Positions 16,613 to 26,341 of a stretch of 64,000 nt of DNA are shown one piece after another; within the stretch, counting starts at the first letter, position 1, and each line of letters begins with the position of its first letter. The position numbers and the translations under genes are program-made. The stretch spans positions 679,236-743,235 of the forward strand of contig KE159598.1 in assembly GCA_000403275.2 (NCBI GenBank). The letters are read 5' to 3'. This DNA is from Lachnospiraceae bacterium 28-4. Lineage in GTDB: Bacteria > Bacillota > Clostridia > Lachnospirales > Lachnospiraceae. Under the pieces are notes generated by a model. That model was not told the origin of the DNA and made no database searches. It saw only the letters and a list, made by a program, of their open reading frames with translations.

Positions 16613-17629
16613 ATGGCCAGAGCCACAGATGAGAAGATTACAGGTCTGCAAAAGGCGGCGATTCTTTTAATTGCTTTGGGGCCGGAGCGATCGGCTTTGA
16701 TCTTTAAACATTTAAAAGAAGACGAAATTGAAGAACTGACGTTGGAGATCGCGAATACAAGAAGCGTTACACCGCAGTTAAAGGAAGAAATTATAGAAGA
16801 ATTTTATCAGGTATGTTTGGCACAGCAATATATCGCAGAAGGCGGTATCGGCTATGCGAAGGAATTGCTGGAAAAGGCGCTCGGTTCGGACAAGGCGATG
16901 GATGTAATCAGCAAGCTGACGGCATCGCTCCAGGTAAAACCTTTCGAATTTGTAAGGAAAACGGATGCATCCCAGCTTTTGAACTTTATTCAGGATGAAC
17001 ATCCGCAGACGATCGCGCTTATAATGTCATATTTGTCTCCGGCACAGTCGTCGATGATCCTTTCCGCTCTTCCGCCGGAACGTCAGGCAGATGTGGCAAA
17101 GCGTATTGCAGTGATGGACAGAACGAGTCCGGATGTTATCAAAGAGGTGGAGAAAGTATTGGAATCAAAGCTGTCAACTTTAGTAAATCAGGACTACACT
17201 ATTATTGGTGGTGTAGATGCAGTGGTAGAGATTTTGAATACGGTAGACAGAGGTACGGAAAAACATATTATGGAAACTCTGGAAATCGAAGAACCGGAAT
17301 TGGCAGACGAAATCAGGAAAAAGATGTTCGTATTCGAAGATATCCTGCTGCTTGATGACAGGGCGATACAGAGGGTTCTTAGAGATGTGGATAATAATGA
17401 CTTGGCGATTGCCCTTAAAGGCTCCAACGAGCAGGTGCAGAATGCAATTTTCAACAATATGTCCAAACGTTTGGCCGTAATGATCAAAGAAGATATGGAA
17501 TTTATGGGTCCTGTCCGTATGAAGGATGTGGAAGAAGCGCAGCAGAAGATTGTTAATATTATTAGGAAACTGGAAGATTCCGCTGAAATTGTTATTTCCA
17601 GAGGCGGAGGTGATGAGATTGTTGTATAA
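16613..17629 (+). CDS. fliG: flagellar motor switch protein FliG
   Basis: A 338-residue rotor protein of three domains: N-terminal FliF-binding (LQKAAILLIALGPERSALIF), middle (EHPQTIALIMSYLSPAQ) and C-terminal torque domain with the charged helix DDRAIQRVLRDVDNNDLAIAL that faces MotA. It also contains the MFVFEDI linker typical of FliG. The start lies 7 nt after fliF. The 3' end overlaps fliH by 17 nt. Confidence 0.97.
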   Translation: MARATDEKITGLQKAAILLIALGPERSALIFKHLKEDEIEELTLEIANTRSVTPQLKEEIIEEFYQVCLAQQYIAEGGIGYAKELLEKALGSDKAMDVISKLTASLQVKPFEFVRKTDASQLLNFIQDEHPQTIALIMSYLSPAQSSMILSALPPERQADVAKRIAVMDRTSPDVIKEVEKVLESKLSTLVNQDYTIIGGVDAVVEILNTVDRGTEKHIMETLEIEEPELADEIRKKMFVFEDILLLDDRAIQRVLRDVDNNDLAIALKGSNEQVQNAIFNNMSKRLAVMIKEDMEFMGPVRMKDVEEAQQKIVNIIRKLEDSAEIVISRGGGDEIVV

Positions 17630-18578
17630 TTATAATAACAATAATAACAGTTATAACAGTTATAACAATATATATAAATTTCATCAGGTGAATCTTCAGT
17701 CCGATGATATGCTTCTTATCGATAATAATGAAAAAATAGCGAAAAAGATTGATTCTTTAGGATCTCAGATGATGAAGGACGAAAGACTCGATGGAAGCAG
17801 GGGAGAAGATCCGCTGGACGGATTTTCCAGCGGTTTGGATCCAGATGAAGTGGATGCTTTGCTTGGCGAATTGGAAAACGGATCGGGAGATGAAAATATT
17901 TTTGACCAGCCCCAGGAACAGGGAGAAACATTTGAGCCGTTTCAAGATTCAGGAGAGGCCTTGTCGCTGATTTCCGCACAGGCGCAGGAGATATTGGCTT
18001 CTGCGCGTAAAGAAGCGGACAGCATTAAGTCGGGTGCGCTTGTGGAGGCACAGATGGAAATTGAAAACCTGCGCCAGAGTACATATGAAGAAGCCAGGGC
18101 GCAAGGATATGACGAAGGCTATCATGAAGCGATAGAGCAGGTGGAACGGCAGAAACAGCAGCTTGTAAATGAGCAGAAACGGCTGGAGGATGAGTACCAG
18201 GAGTTGGTACGCAGTTTGGAACCTAAGTTTGTAGAAACATTGACGGATATTTATGAAAAAGTTTTTCAGATCGATTTACAGAAAGAGCATGATATTATCA
18301 TGCATCTGATTGCATCCACGATGCATAAGATTGAAGGGAACAGCAATTATCTCATTCATGTTTCCAAAGAGGATTATCCTTACGTAAACATGAAAAAGAA
18401 CGAAACGCTGCTTTCTTCCGTATCAGCGAATGCTTCGGTGGAACTGGTAGAAGATATGACTCTTGGGCCGAATGATTGTATCATTGAAACAGACGGGGGG
18501 ATTTTTGACTGCGGACTCGGTACGCAGCTGGAAGAACTGACACAGAAGTTAAGGCTATTATCATATAGGGTGGACTGA
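17613..18578 (+). CDS. fliH: flagellar assembly protein FliH
   Basis: A 321-residue FliH, the stator-like regulator of the export ATPase FliI. The central part is a long coiled coil (AQEILASARKEADSIKSGAL... and QVERQKQQLVNEQKRLEDEYQ), followed by a C-terminal V-ATPase-E-like domain. The ATG at 17613 with GGCGGAGG is chosen over 17526, which lies deep in fliG. The first residues are an odd Asn/Tyr-rich stretch encoded by AATAAC/AGTTAT-type repeats (17628-17676). It overlaps fliG and ends 2 nt before fliI. Confidence 0.85.
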   Translation: MRLLYNYNNNNNSYNSYNNIYKFHQVNLQSDDMLLIDNNEKIAKKIDSLGSQMMKDERLDGSRGEDPLDGFSSGLDPDEVDALLGELENGSGDENIFDQPQEQGETFEPFQDSGEALSLISAQAQEILASARKEADSIKSGALVEAQMEIENLRQSTYEEARAQGYDEGYHEAIEQVERQKQQLVNEQKRLEDEYQELVRSLEPKFVETLTDIYEKVFQIDLQKEHDIIMHLIASTMHKIEGNSNYLIHVSKEDYPYVNMKKNETLLSSVSANASVELVEDMTLGPNDCIIETDGGIFDCGLGTQLEELTQKLRLLSYRVD

Positions 18579-18580
18579 CA

Positions 18581-19900
18581 TTGAGAGCATCAGTTAATTT
18601 TGTAAAATATGAAAGAGTGGCGGAAGGTACCTTTTATAAGATGAAGGGAAAGGTGGTCAATATTGTAGGTTTGACCATAGAATCTTTGGGGCCGGAAGCA
18701 AAACTGGGGGATATTTGTTTGATTTATCCCGATGCAAAAGAAGAAATGAAACCGGTTATGGCAGAAGTGGTGGGATTCAGGGACAAAAAAACGCTGCTTA
18801 TGCCTTATGAGGCGGTAGAAGGCATCGGCTTTGGAAGCATGGTGGAAAACACCGGAGTTCCGTTGTCGATTCAAGTGAGCGAGGAACTGTTGGGACAGAC
18901 TTTGGATGGGCTTGGCCGGCCTACGGGAGACGCAGCTCCGGTCAATGGAAAAGTTTACTCGGTAGAAGCGCCGCCGCCGGATCCGATGAGCAGAGATATT
19001 ATCGAAGATGTACTTCCCCTTGGAGTAAAAGCGGTAGACGGGCTGATTACGATAGGAAAAGGACAGAGAATCGGTATTTTCGCCGGTTCAGGCGTCGGGA
19101 AATCCACATTGCTTGGTATGTTTGCCAGAAATACAAAAGCGGATGTGAATGTCATTGCCCTGATCGGAGAGCGCGGCAGGGAAGTTCGTGAGTTTATAGA
19201 AAGAGACTTGGGGCCGGAAGGGATGAAGCGTTCGGTAGTGGTAGTCGCTACTTCCGATAAGCCGGCTTTGGAAAGGAATAAAGCGGCAAAAACGGCGACG
19301 GCAATTGCAGAGTATTTTAGGGATCAGGGAAAAGATGTTTTGTTTATGATGGATTCACTGACCCGTTTTTCTATGGCGCAGAGGGAAATCGGCCTGGCCA
19401 GCGGGGAACCGCCGGTATCCAGGGGATATCCTCCCAGCGTTTATTCGGAGATGCCAAAGCTTCTGGAGAGGGCGGGGCGTTCTAAGACAGGCTCTATCAC
19501 AGGGCTTTATACAGTGCTGGTGGACGGGGACGATTTTAACGAGCCGATCACGGATACGGCGAGAAGCATATTGGACGGCCATGTGATGTTAAGCCGGAAG
19601 CTGGCTCACAGAAATCACTATCCGGCGATCGATATCCTGCAGAGTATTTCCCGCTGCATGAGTCAGATTGCGGAGCGGGAGCATAAACAGGCGGCCGGAA
19701 AATTGAAAAATGTACTTGCTACCTATAGCGAGGCGGAGGATTTGATTAATATTGGCGCATATAAAAACGGAAGTAATCCGAATATCGATTATGCGATTGA
19801 AAAGATAGATGCTGTCAATGCATTTCTGATGCAGGCGGTAGAAGATAAATTTAGCTTTGAAGAGGCTGTAAGCATGATGAAAGAGCTTTTTAACGATTAG
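18581..19900 (+). CDS. fliI: flagellum-specific export ATPase FliI
   Basis: A 439-residue F1-beta-like ATPase of the type III export apparatus. Visible motifs are Walker A GIFAGSGVGKSTLLGM, DVLFMMDSLTRFSMAQREIGLA, and PPSVYSEMPKLLERAG. The start is a TTG (18581), since no ATG lies near the family N-terminus. It acts with FliH and FliJ encoded on either side. Confidence 0.97.
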   Translation: MRASVNFVKYERVAEGTFYKMKGKVVNIVGLTIESLGPEAKLGDICLIYPDAKEEMKPVMAEVVGFRDKKTLLMPYEAVEGIGFGSMVENTGVPLSIQVSEELLGQTLDGLGRPTGDAAPVNGKVYSVEAPPPDPMSRDIIEDVLPLGVKAVDGLITIGKGQRIGIFAGSGVGKSTLLGMFARNTKADVNVIALIGERGREVREFIERDLGPEGMKRSVVVVATSDKPALERNKAAKTATAIAEYFRDQGKDVLFMMDSLTRFSMAQREIGLASGEPPVSRGYPPSVYSEMPKLLERAGRSKTGSITGLYTVLVDGDDFNEPITDTARSILDGHVMLSRKLAHRNHYPAIDILQSISRCMSQIAEREHKQAAGKLKNVLATYSEAEDLINIGAYKNGSNPNIDYAIEKIDAVNAFLMQAVEDKFSFEEAVSMMKELFND

Positions 19901-19908
19901 AGGGATTC

Positions 19909-20355
19909 ATGGCAAAATTTATATATAGGATGCAGAATATACTGAATCTGAAGCTAAAGCTGGAAGAACAGCAAAAAATGGAATTTGCCGCCGCACGAAA
20001 GCGTTTGGACGAAGAAGAGGATAAACTTCATCTTCTCTTTCGCCGGAAGGAAGGCTATGAAGAAGAAGGAAGGCGGCTGAGGGAAGATAATCTGAATGTC
20101 CAGGATATCTTGGATAACCGGAATGCATTGCTGCAGATGGACGATTATATCGCGTTTCAACGAATTCAGGTATCAAAGGCGGAAGCAAAACTGGAAGAGG
20201 AACGGCAGAAACTCCAGGAAGCGGTGCAGGAGAGGAAGATTCAGGAGAAGCTGAGGGAAAATGCTTTTGAAGTATTTATCAGGGAAGAGAATGCGCGGGA
20301 AAGCAAAGAAGTGGATGAGTTAGTCAGCTATACCTATGGACAGAAAAGAAGGTGA
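19909..20355 (+). CDS. fliJ: flagellar export chaperone FliJ
   Basis: A 148-residue, almost wholly coiled-coil protein (MAKFIYRMQNILNLKLKLEEQQ at the start, dense in Glu, Lys, Arg and Gln). FliJ is the central stalk of the export ATPase. It is assigned from its position directly after fliI, length and the FliJ-like N-terminus. Confidence 0.88.
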   Translation: MAKFIYRMQNILNLKLKLEEQQKMEFAAARKRLDEEEDKLHLLFRRKEGYEEEGRRLREDNLNVQDILDNRNALLQMDDYIAFQRIQVSKAEAKLEEERQKLQEAVQERKIQEKLRENAFEVFIREENARESKEVDELVSYTYGQKRR

Positions 20356-20360
20356 AGGAA

Positions 20361-21248
20361 ATGGCAGGAACAGAAGTGATTACGGATATAGATGCAAAGT
20401 CCGAAAAGCAAAGGCTGGCCGAGGAAAAGAAAAGGCTGAAGGCAGAGAAAAAGGAACAGAAAAAAGAAGCGAAGCGCAGAGCAAAAGAAATCGCCATGCA
20501 GGAGGAAGAACTGGGAGAAGACGAGATTGGCGGGGGTGTTCCCGTTTTTCTTGTGACAGCTTTGATAGTAGTTGTATGGATCGCTATTTTATGTCTGCTG
20601 ATTAAACTGGATGTGGGAGGATTCGGTTCCGGTGTATTGACGCCGGTATTAAAAGATGTGCCGGTGATCAGCAAGATACTTCCGACTGCGAATAATGAAG
20701 AAATGGTGGTTGAGGAAGCGCAGGACGATTCTTACGGCGGTTATACCAATCTGAAAGAGGCAGTGGATTATATTACGGAGCTGGAGCTGGAATTGCAGAG
20801 AGCCCAATCATCGGGAGCCGAGAGTTCTGAAGAGCTGGAAAGCCTGAGAGCAGAGGTGGCGAGACTGAAAACTTTTGAAGATAATCAGGTGGAGTTCCAA
20901 AGAATTAAGACGGAGTTCTATGAAGAAGTTATTTATGCAGAAAATGGACCGGGGGAAGAAGCCTATAAAAAATATTATGAAAGTATCGACCCGGCGACTG
21001 CGGAATATTTATATAAGCAGGTAGTACAGCAGGTCGAAGAGAGCAACGAAGTAAAAGAATACGCTCAGGCATATTCTGAAATGAAGCCGAAAGCGGCTGC
21101 CGGGATTATTGAAGAAATGACGGATAACCTGGCGCTGGCGGCGAGGATCCTTTCCGTGATGAGCGCGGAAGACAGAGGCAAGATATTGGAGGCTATGGAT
21201 GCCAAAGTGGCGGCAAGGCTGACAAAAATCATGGATCCTGAATATTAG
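20361..21248 (+). CDS. MotE-like flagellar protein (MgtE_N-like domain)
   Basis: About 295 residues: a highly charged cytoplasmic N-terminus (KEQKKEAKRRAKEIAMQ), one transmembrane helix (VFLVTALIVVVWIAILCLLI, about 57-76), a coiled coil and a C-terminal domain (YAQAYSEMKPKAAAGIIEEM...AARILSVMSAEDRGKILEAM) that resembles the MgtE N-terminal repeats of MotE/YlxF-type proteins. MotE has been described as a chaperone or partner of MotC in some bacteria, but the role here is open. A GTG at 20352 overlapping fliJ is an alternative start; the ATG at 20361 has better spacing to AGAAGGTG. Confidence 0.75.
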   Translation: MAGTEVITDIDAKSEKQRLAEEKKRLKAEKKEQKKEAKRRAKEIAMQEEELGEDEIGGGVPVFLVTALIVVVWIAILCLLIKLDVGGFGSGVLTPVLKDVPVISKILPTANNEEMVVEEAQDDSYGGYTNLKEAVDYITELELELQRAQSSGAESSEELESLRAEVARLKTFEDNQVEFQRIKTEFYEEVIYAENGPGEEAYKKYYESIDPATAEYLYKQVVQQVEESNEVKEYAQAYSEMKPKAAAGIIEEMTDNLALAARILSVMSAEDRGKILEAMDAKVAARLTKIMDPEY

Positions 21249-21308
21249 TGTATAAGTGCGGTTTTCCCGCATTTATATAAATATTATCAGAAGAAAGGAG
21301 GAAACGGA

Positions 21309-22718
21309 ATGACGAGTTCACCAGTAAAGGGGATGGATCCGCTGATGAATTTTATGTCGGCGAAAAGTAAGGGAAATCTTCCGGATAACTTGTCCGGCAA
21401 TTTTTCAGAAGCATTCAGTAAGGCGTCCGGGCAGCAGAACATGGTGCTTCAAAGCGAAAAACAGACGCAGGGAAGTTCCAAAGTCCAGGTGCAGAATACG
21501 GACAAAAAGGGTTTGGATAACGGAAATCCGCAGAAGACCGATCAGAAACAGGTTGGAACGCAGGAAGACGTGAAAGCTGAAAAAGTAGCGGACGAGGCGC
21601 AGAAGGCAGGAGAAGAACTGGTTGGAAAGGTAGCCGAGGAACTTGGTGTATCTGAAGAAGAAGTCTTAGCAGCAATGGAAGCTTTGGGATTTGTAATGGC
21701 TGATCTGTTGAATGCAGATAACATGACAGAACTTGTGCTGACGATCGAAGGCGAAGATATGCTTGCGCTGATGACGGACGAAGGTCTTTACAATTCTTTA
21801 CAGAATTTATTGACGATGGTTTCGGAGGCCGTTGATCAGATCGGGGAAAAAGTGGAACTTTCGCCCGAGGAGTTGGAAGCTATACTGGAACAGGCAAAAG
21901 TACCGGAGATGGAAGAAAATCCCGAGACTGTGCCGGAGGACGGAAAAAGACCCCAGATACCGGAAGGGCAAGAAGACTATACTGTTACAGTAGAACGTAA
22001 TGGTGAAACCGTAAAAGTCAGTGTGGAAGTGGACGGAAGCAGCCAGACGGAAAGCACGGAAGTGACCGGGCTTAAGCCGGAAGCGGTGCAGGAAGAAACA
22101 ACCGCGGATTCCGGAAAGGGAGACGGCTCTAAAAAAGAAGGTTCTTCCCAGAAAGAAAATGCACAAGAAATGACTCACGGGAACATGCTTCTGGAAAGTC
22201 TTTTAAACAAAGGCGGTGCAGTGAAGAGCGAAGCGGTATTTGAAAACGCCATGGCACAGAATACGGCGGATACCCAGAATATCATGAACCAGATCATGGA
22301 TTATATGAGGGTTCAGGTAAAAGCGGATATGACTCAGATGGAATTACAGTTAAATCCGGCCAGCCTGGGAACGGTAAACATTAATATTACCTCAAAGGCG
22401 GGCGTGATCACAGCACAGTTTTTGACCCAGAACGAAACGGTAAAGGCGGCAATCGAAAGCCAGATTGTCCAGTTGAAGAATAGTTTTGAGGAACAAGGGC
22501 TGAAGGTGGAAGCAGTGGAAGTTACTGTGGCCAGCCATTCTTTTGAAAGGAATTTGAATGGCGACGGGAACGGACAGCAGCAGGCGCAGGACGGTAAGAA
22601 AAAGGGAAACCGGAAGGTGAATCTGAACGGACCGGTCATGGAAGAAGAACCGGCGGCAGAAGAAGAGGAACCGGCCATAATGGGTATGGAAGGAAGTACC
22701 GTAAGTTTTACAGCATAA
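21309..22718 (+). CDS. fliK: flagellar hook-length control protein FliK
   Basis: A 469-residue protein with a long low-complexity N-terminal ruler region rich in Gln, Lys and Glu. The compact C-terminal Flg_hook domain (QLNPASLGTVNINITSKAG, IESQIVQLKNSFEEQGLKV) switches the export apparatus from hook to filament substrates. It lies between the MotE-like gene and flgD, a usual position. Confidence 0.92.
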   Translation: MTSSPVKGMDPLMNFMSAKSKGNLPDNLSGNFSEAFSKASGQQNMVLQSEKQTQGSSKVQVQNTDKKGLDNGNPQKTDQKQVGTQEDVKAEKVADEAQKAGEELVGKVAEELGVSEEEVLAAMEALGFVMADLLNADNMTELVLTIEGEDMLALMTDEGLYNSLQNLLTMVSEAVDQIGEKVELSPEELEAILEQAKVPEMEENPETVPEDGKRPQIPEGQEDYTVTVERNGETVKVSVEVDGSSQTESTEVTGLKPEAVQEETTADSGKGDGSKKEGSSQKENAQEMTHGNMLLESLLNKGGAVKSEAVFENAMAQNTADTQNIMNQIMDYMRVQVKADMTQMELQLNPASLGTVNINITSKAGVITAQFLTQNETVKAAIESQIVQLKNSFEEQGLKVEAVEVTVASHSFERNLNGDGNGQQQAQDGKKKGNRKVNLNGPVMEEEPAAEEEEPAIMGMEGSTVSFTA

Positions 22719-22766
22719 TAAGAAAATAAAATTGATATGGCATAGCCATATGGAAAGGAGTAAGTA

Positions 22767-23603
22767 ATGGGAGCGATAGCACAAATAAAAGACGGAAAAG
22801 TAGTGGAAAGTAATTCTGCGGCTTCGTTGGCGAAAGATACGAAGAAAAACGGTTCTACTATGGATAAGGAAGCTTTCCTGAATCTTCTGGTGGCTCAGAT
22901 GAAATACCAGGATCCTTTGGAGCCAACTTCCAATACGGAATTCGTGTCACAGTATGCGCAGTTCTCCGCTCTTGAGCAGATGCAGAATATGAGCGCTACG
23001 CTGGAGTTGTCCAGAGCATCTACATTGGTTGGCCAGACAGTCAGCGTAAATACGACTGACAGTACAGGAAGAACTACTACGATTCAGGGTATGGTGGACT
23101 ATGTGGTTTATGAAAATAACAAAGCTTATGTATCGATCGAGGGAAACCTTTATTCTCTGGATGATGTATATGGAGTGGCGGATACGAAATATCTGGATGC
23201 TTATGATAAGGCAGAAACCCTTGCAGCAGCGATCGTAAAACTGCCGTCTTATGAGAATCTGACTTTGGACGACAAAGAATATATTGATGAGCTGAAAGAA
23301 ATTTACGACGGTATGTCGAAATACGAAAAATCCTTTATGGCGAATGCTCTCGTAGAGCGCTTGAACAAGGCTTCTAACAGAATGGATGAACTGGTGAAGG
23401 ATCTGATCGGCGATTTCATGACGGCGATGGATGAACTTCCGGCAAAGGAAGACCTGACGATTGAGGATAAGGAAAAGATCGATAAAGTGAACGAGATGTA
23501 TAAGGGAATGTCGGATTTCGAAAAGAAACTGGTATCCAAAGAGCACAAGGATAAGCTGGAAGAGTATACAAAGTATATGGAAGAACTGGGAGCCGGCGAA
23601 TAA
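22767..23603 (+). CDS. flgD: flagellar hook-capping protein FlgD with an added helical-repeat tail
   Basis: FlgD caps the growing hook. The N-terminal 130 residues are canonical (KEAFLNLLVAQMKYQDPLEP, then EFVSQYAQFSALEQMQNMS). The usual Fn3/Ig-like part appears reduced (STLVGQTVSVNTTD...). From about residue 150 there are two related ~60-residue helical units: LPSYENLTLDDKEYIDEL...IYDGMSKYEK and LPAKEDLTIEDKEKIDKV...MYKGMSDFEK. Such units are seen in Gram-positive surface proteins and are not part of the usual FlgD fold. 278 residues in total. Confidence 0.9.
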   Translation: MGAIAQIKDGKVVESNSAASLAKDTKKNGSTMDKEAFLNLLVAQMKYQDPLEPTSNTEFVSQYAQFSALEQMQNMSATLELSRASTLVGQTVSVNTTDSTGRTTTIQGMVDYVVYENNKAYVSIEGNLYSLDDVYGVADTKYLDAYDKAETLAAAIVKLPSYENLTLDDKEYIDELKEIYDGMSKYEKSFMANALVERLNKASNRMDELVKDLIGDFMTAMDELPAKEDLTIEDKEKIDKVNEMYKGMSDFEKKLVSKEHKDKLEEYTKYMEELGAGE

Positions 23604-23642
23604 AGAAAAAATGGAGAAGGAATTCTCAAGGAGGAGGCGGTT

Positions 23643-24050
23643 ATGAAGATTCAGAATAATCAGTTCCTTTCCATAGAGCAGCTGCAGGCAAAATATTTTG
23701 TACAGTCGAAGCAGGGGAAGATCAGCACGGATGCGGGCGAGAGTCTCAGCTTTCAGGATATTTTGAATAAGACTGCGGAAAACGCGGAAAAAACTGCCGG
23801 AGTGAGATTTTCCAAGCATGCGGCTAACCGTCTGGCGGAGCGGAACATAGAGCTTACGGACAATCAGATGGAACGTTTGCAGGAAGGTACCATGAAAGCG
23901 GGCGCGAAAGGAATTAACGAGTCGTTGGTTCTCGTGGATCAGCTGGCTTTTATCGTAAATATACCGAATCATACGGTAGTGACGGCGATGAACCAGACAG
24001 AAGCAGATGAAAACATATTTACCAATATTGATGGCGCTGTTATTATGTAG
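23643..24050 (+). CDS. TIGR02530-type flagellar operon protein
   Basis: A 135-residue protein found between flgD and flgE in many Firmicutes. It has the conserved core VRFSKHAANRLAERNIELTDNQM and the end of the domain LAFIVNIPNHTVVTAMNQ, matching the family known as flagellar operon protein (flg_new). Its function is not established. GGAGGAGG precedes the ATG. Confidence 0.85.
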   Translation: MKIQNNQFLSIEQLQAKYFVQSKQGKISTDAGESLSFQDILNKTAENAEKTAGVRFSKHAANRLAERNIELTDNQMERLQEGTMKAGAKGINESLVLVDQLAFIVNIPNHTVVTAMNQTEADENIFTNIDGAVIM

Positions 24051-24150
24051 CCGGACCTTACAGGAGGCTGGAGCCCTGGAATGACGGAAGGGGCAGGAGG
24101 CGCATCATGGCCGCTTGGCGGCATGGTAATGATTTAGGAGGTCATGAATT

Positions 24151-25995
24151 ATGATGAGATCATTGTTCTCTGGTGTGGCAGGTCTTCGGACACACCAGAC
24201 AAAGATGGACGTTATCGGTAATAATATTGCCAACGTCAACACAACAGGATATAAGTCGCAATCCGTTACATTCCGCGACTTAATGTACCAGACTACGCAG
24301 TCGGCATCCGGTGCCAATGCGGAAACCGGATTAGGCGGTATCAACGCAAAACAGATCGGTCTCGGTGTTACGACCGGTGCGATCAACACGGCGATCGCGC
24401 AGCAGGGTTCCGCGCAGACGACGAATAATCCCTTTGATATTATGATTTCAGGGGATAACTTCTTCGTTGTCAGCAACGGAAGCGAAAACCTGTTTACGCG
24501 GGACGGTTCTTTCTACATTGACGGGGCCGGAAACCTGGCGATGACAAGTACCGGGTACACCGTTATGGGATGGCCGGTAGACGAAGAAACAGGAGCGCCA
24601 AGGCCGGATACGGTGACAGCCCTTCAGATTATGAATGACAAGGTAATGACATACGATCCGGAAGCAACAAGCGAAGCCAGGGTAACGGGTATCGTGGACA
24701 GGAATGATAAGAATGTACACAGTACCGGCGGACGAATGATGAACTTTGAGTTCTATGATAATGCGGGATATCTCTATACGGCGAAGTTTAGCGTACATGC
24801 GACAAGCAGTAATGGAAGTTATTATATAAGACTGAATGATATTAAAGATTCCACAGGGGCATCATTGCCGGATGATGTGTTTAACAAAGTAACATTTGGC
24901 ACTATAATGGAAGTGGAAACAGCGATTCCTTATACGCCGCAGAATGGTACGGCGAAAATCGCGGGAGAAGTAAGCTTTGCCAATGGGGCAGGAGCAGCCG
25001 TCGGGACAGCTGTGAAGTTTAATGAAGACCTGGATATTGCAAAGGTAGATACTGCAACATTAAAAGACGTATATGGTATAGATGATGCAGCGGCACTCGG
25101 CATTACGAAGGTTCGATTTGATCAAGACGGCGGTTTGAATGTTTTAGAACCGGATACCGTAACCAAGCGATATTATTCTCCTAAAACGGGAATTGTAGCG
25201 ACTGCGAAGATTGACAGTGTGGAGATTCCGGGAGCGAATGGTTCGGTAACTATTACCAATCCTACTATTGACCAGGCAATTACAGTTCCAAGCGGTCAAT
25301 TTGACAAGGCTACATTGCTTGACTTATATGGGTTGGATATTGATGACGGTCCGGTAAAAGAAATTCAATTTCATGCAGACGGAAGTATCACTGTAACAAA
25401 AAAGAACGTGGATAACGCCGCAAGCCTGGAGTTTAATCCTGGTACCGGTAAGTTTGTCAGCATCGGCGGAAATGGCCAGGGTATGATTACCCTTGGTCTG
25501 GCGGGAGCAGACGGCGAACGATTCAAAGACATTAATATGGATTTTTCCACCTGCTCCAACGTAAACAATAATGGTTCCAGCACGATCAGTTCGGCGAAGG
25601 GTACGAGCAGCGGATTGGGTGCTGGGCGTGCAGAAGGCGAGATGATATCCATCGCCATCGACCAGTCGGGTGTGATTACCGCTGCTTATGATAATGGCAT
25701 GAGCAGATGTCTCGGCCAGATTGCTACGGCGGCATTTGCCAATCCCTCCGGTTTGGAGAAAGTGGGGGATAACCTTTATACGGCAACCAACAACTCCGGA
25801 GACTTTGACGGAACTGGCGTGGACATTACCGCAGGAGGCGGCAAGATGCAGGCCGGCGTATTGGAAATGAGTAACGTGGATCTGTCCCAGGAATTTACGG
25901 AAATGATTACTACTCAGAGAGGTTTCCAGGCAAACAGCCGTATCATTACGGTTTCCGACACGATGCTGGAGGAATTGACAAACCTGAAGCGTTAG
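24151..25995 (+). CDS. flgE: flagellar hook protein FlgE
   Basis: A 614-residue hook subunit. The N-terminal export and polymerisation helix is MRSLFSGVAGLRTHQTKMDV with GNNIANVNTTGYKSQ; the C-terminal helix is LSQEFTEMITTQRGFQANSR. The long variable middle contains two related segments, DTATLKDVYGIDD...ITKVRFDQDGG and DKATLLDLYGLDID...VKEIQFHADGS, an apparent internal duplication of a surface domain. ATG at 24154 is an alternative start. TTAGGAGG precedes it. Confidence 0.96.
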   Translation: MMRSLFSGVAGLRTHQTKMDVIGNNIANVNTTGYKSQSVTFRDLMYQTTQSASGANAETGLGGINAKQIGLGVTTGAINTAIAQQGSAQTTNNPFDIMISGDNFFVVSNGSENLFTRDGSFYIDGAGNLAMTSTGYTVMGWPVDEETGAPRPDTVTALQIMNDKVMTYDPEATSEARVTGIVDRNDKNVHSTGGRMMNFEFYDNAGYLYTAKFSVHATSSNGSYYIRLNDIKDSTGASLPDDVFNKVTFGTIMEVETAIPYTPQNGTAKIAGEVSFANGAGAAVGTAVKFNEDLDIAKVDTATLKDVYGIDDAAALGITKVRFDQDGGLNVLEPDTVTKRYYSPKTGIVATAKIDSVEIPGANGSVTITNPTIDQAITVPSGQFDKATLLDLYGLDIDDGPVKEIQFHADGSITVTKKNVDNAASLEFNPGTGKFVSIGGNGQGMITLGLAGADGERFKDINMDFSTCSNVNNNGSSTISSAKGTSSGLGAGRAEGEMISIAIDQSGVITAAYDNGMSRCLGQIATAAFANPSGLEKVGDNLYTATNNSGDFDGTGVDITAGGGKMQAGVLEMSNVDLSQEFTEMITTQRGFQANSRIITVSDTMLEELTNLKR

Positions 25996-26023
25996 TAATA
26001 TAATGTAAAGGCTACAACTGAAT

Positions 26024-26047
26024 GGGGAACTGATAAAAAAGTTCCCC
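26024..26047 (+). other. stem-loop between flgE and flbD
   Basis: GGGGAAC (26024-26030) pairs with GTTCCCC (26041-26047) with a 10-nt A-rich loop. The following sequence is pyrimidine-rich but lacks a real U-run, so partial termination or mRNA processing are both possible. Confidence 0.45.
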
Positions 26048-26132
26048 TTCTGTTTGGAAAAGGGTCTGCCAATGGCAGTGAATCATGGGGAACGGGTTCG
26101 CGGGGGAAACCCGGCAGTGAGGAGAGTATAAA

Positions 26133-26318
26133 ATGGTTGAGGTAACAAAGATAAACGGGGTCAAAGTGTTGATCAATCCGGATTTGATGGAATTAGTGGA
26201 GGAGACTCCCGACACGGTCATTTCATTCACTACTGGTCGCAAAATAATTGTAAAAGAAAGTAGACAAGAAGTGAAAAATCTAGTAAAATCGTATAGAAAG
26301 GATATTTTTGCGGATTGA
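26133..26318 (+). CDS. flbD: flagellar protein FlbD
   Basis: A 61-residue protein of the Firmicutes FlbD family. The pattern MVEVTKINGVKVLINPDLMELVEETPDTVI...GRKIIVKES is typical. Found between flgE and motA; its function is not settled (it is distinct from the Caulobacter regulator of the same name). Confidence 0.88.
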   Translation: MVEVTKINGVKVLINPDLMELVEETPDTVISFTTGRKIIVKESRQEVKNLVKSYRKDIFAD

Positions 26319-26341
26319 CGCAGAAATGTGGGTGAAGATTC

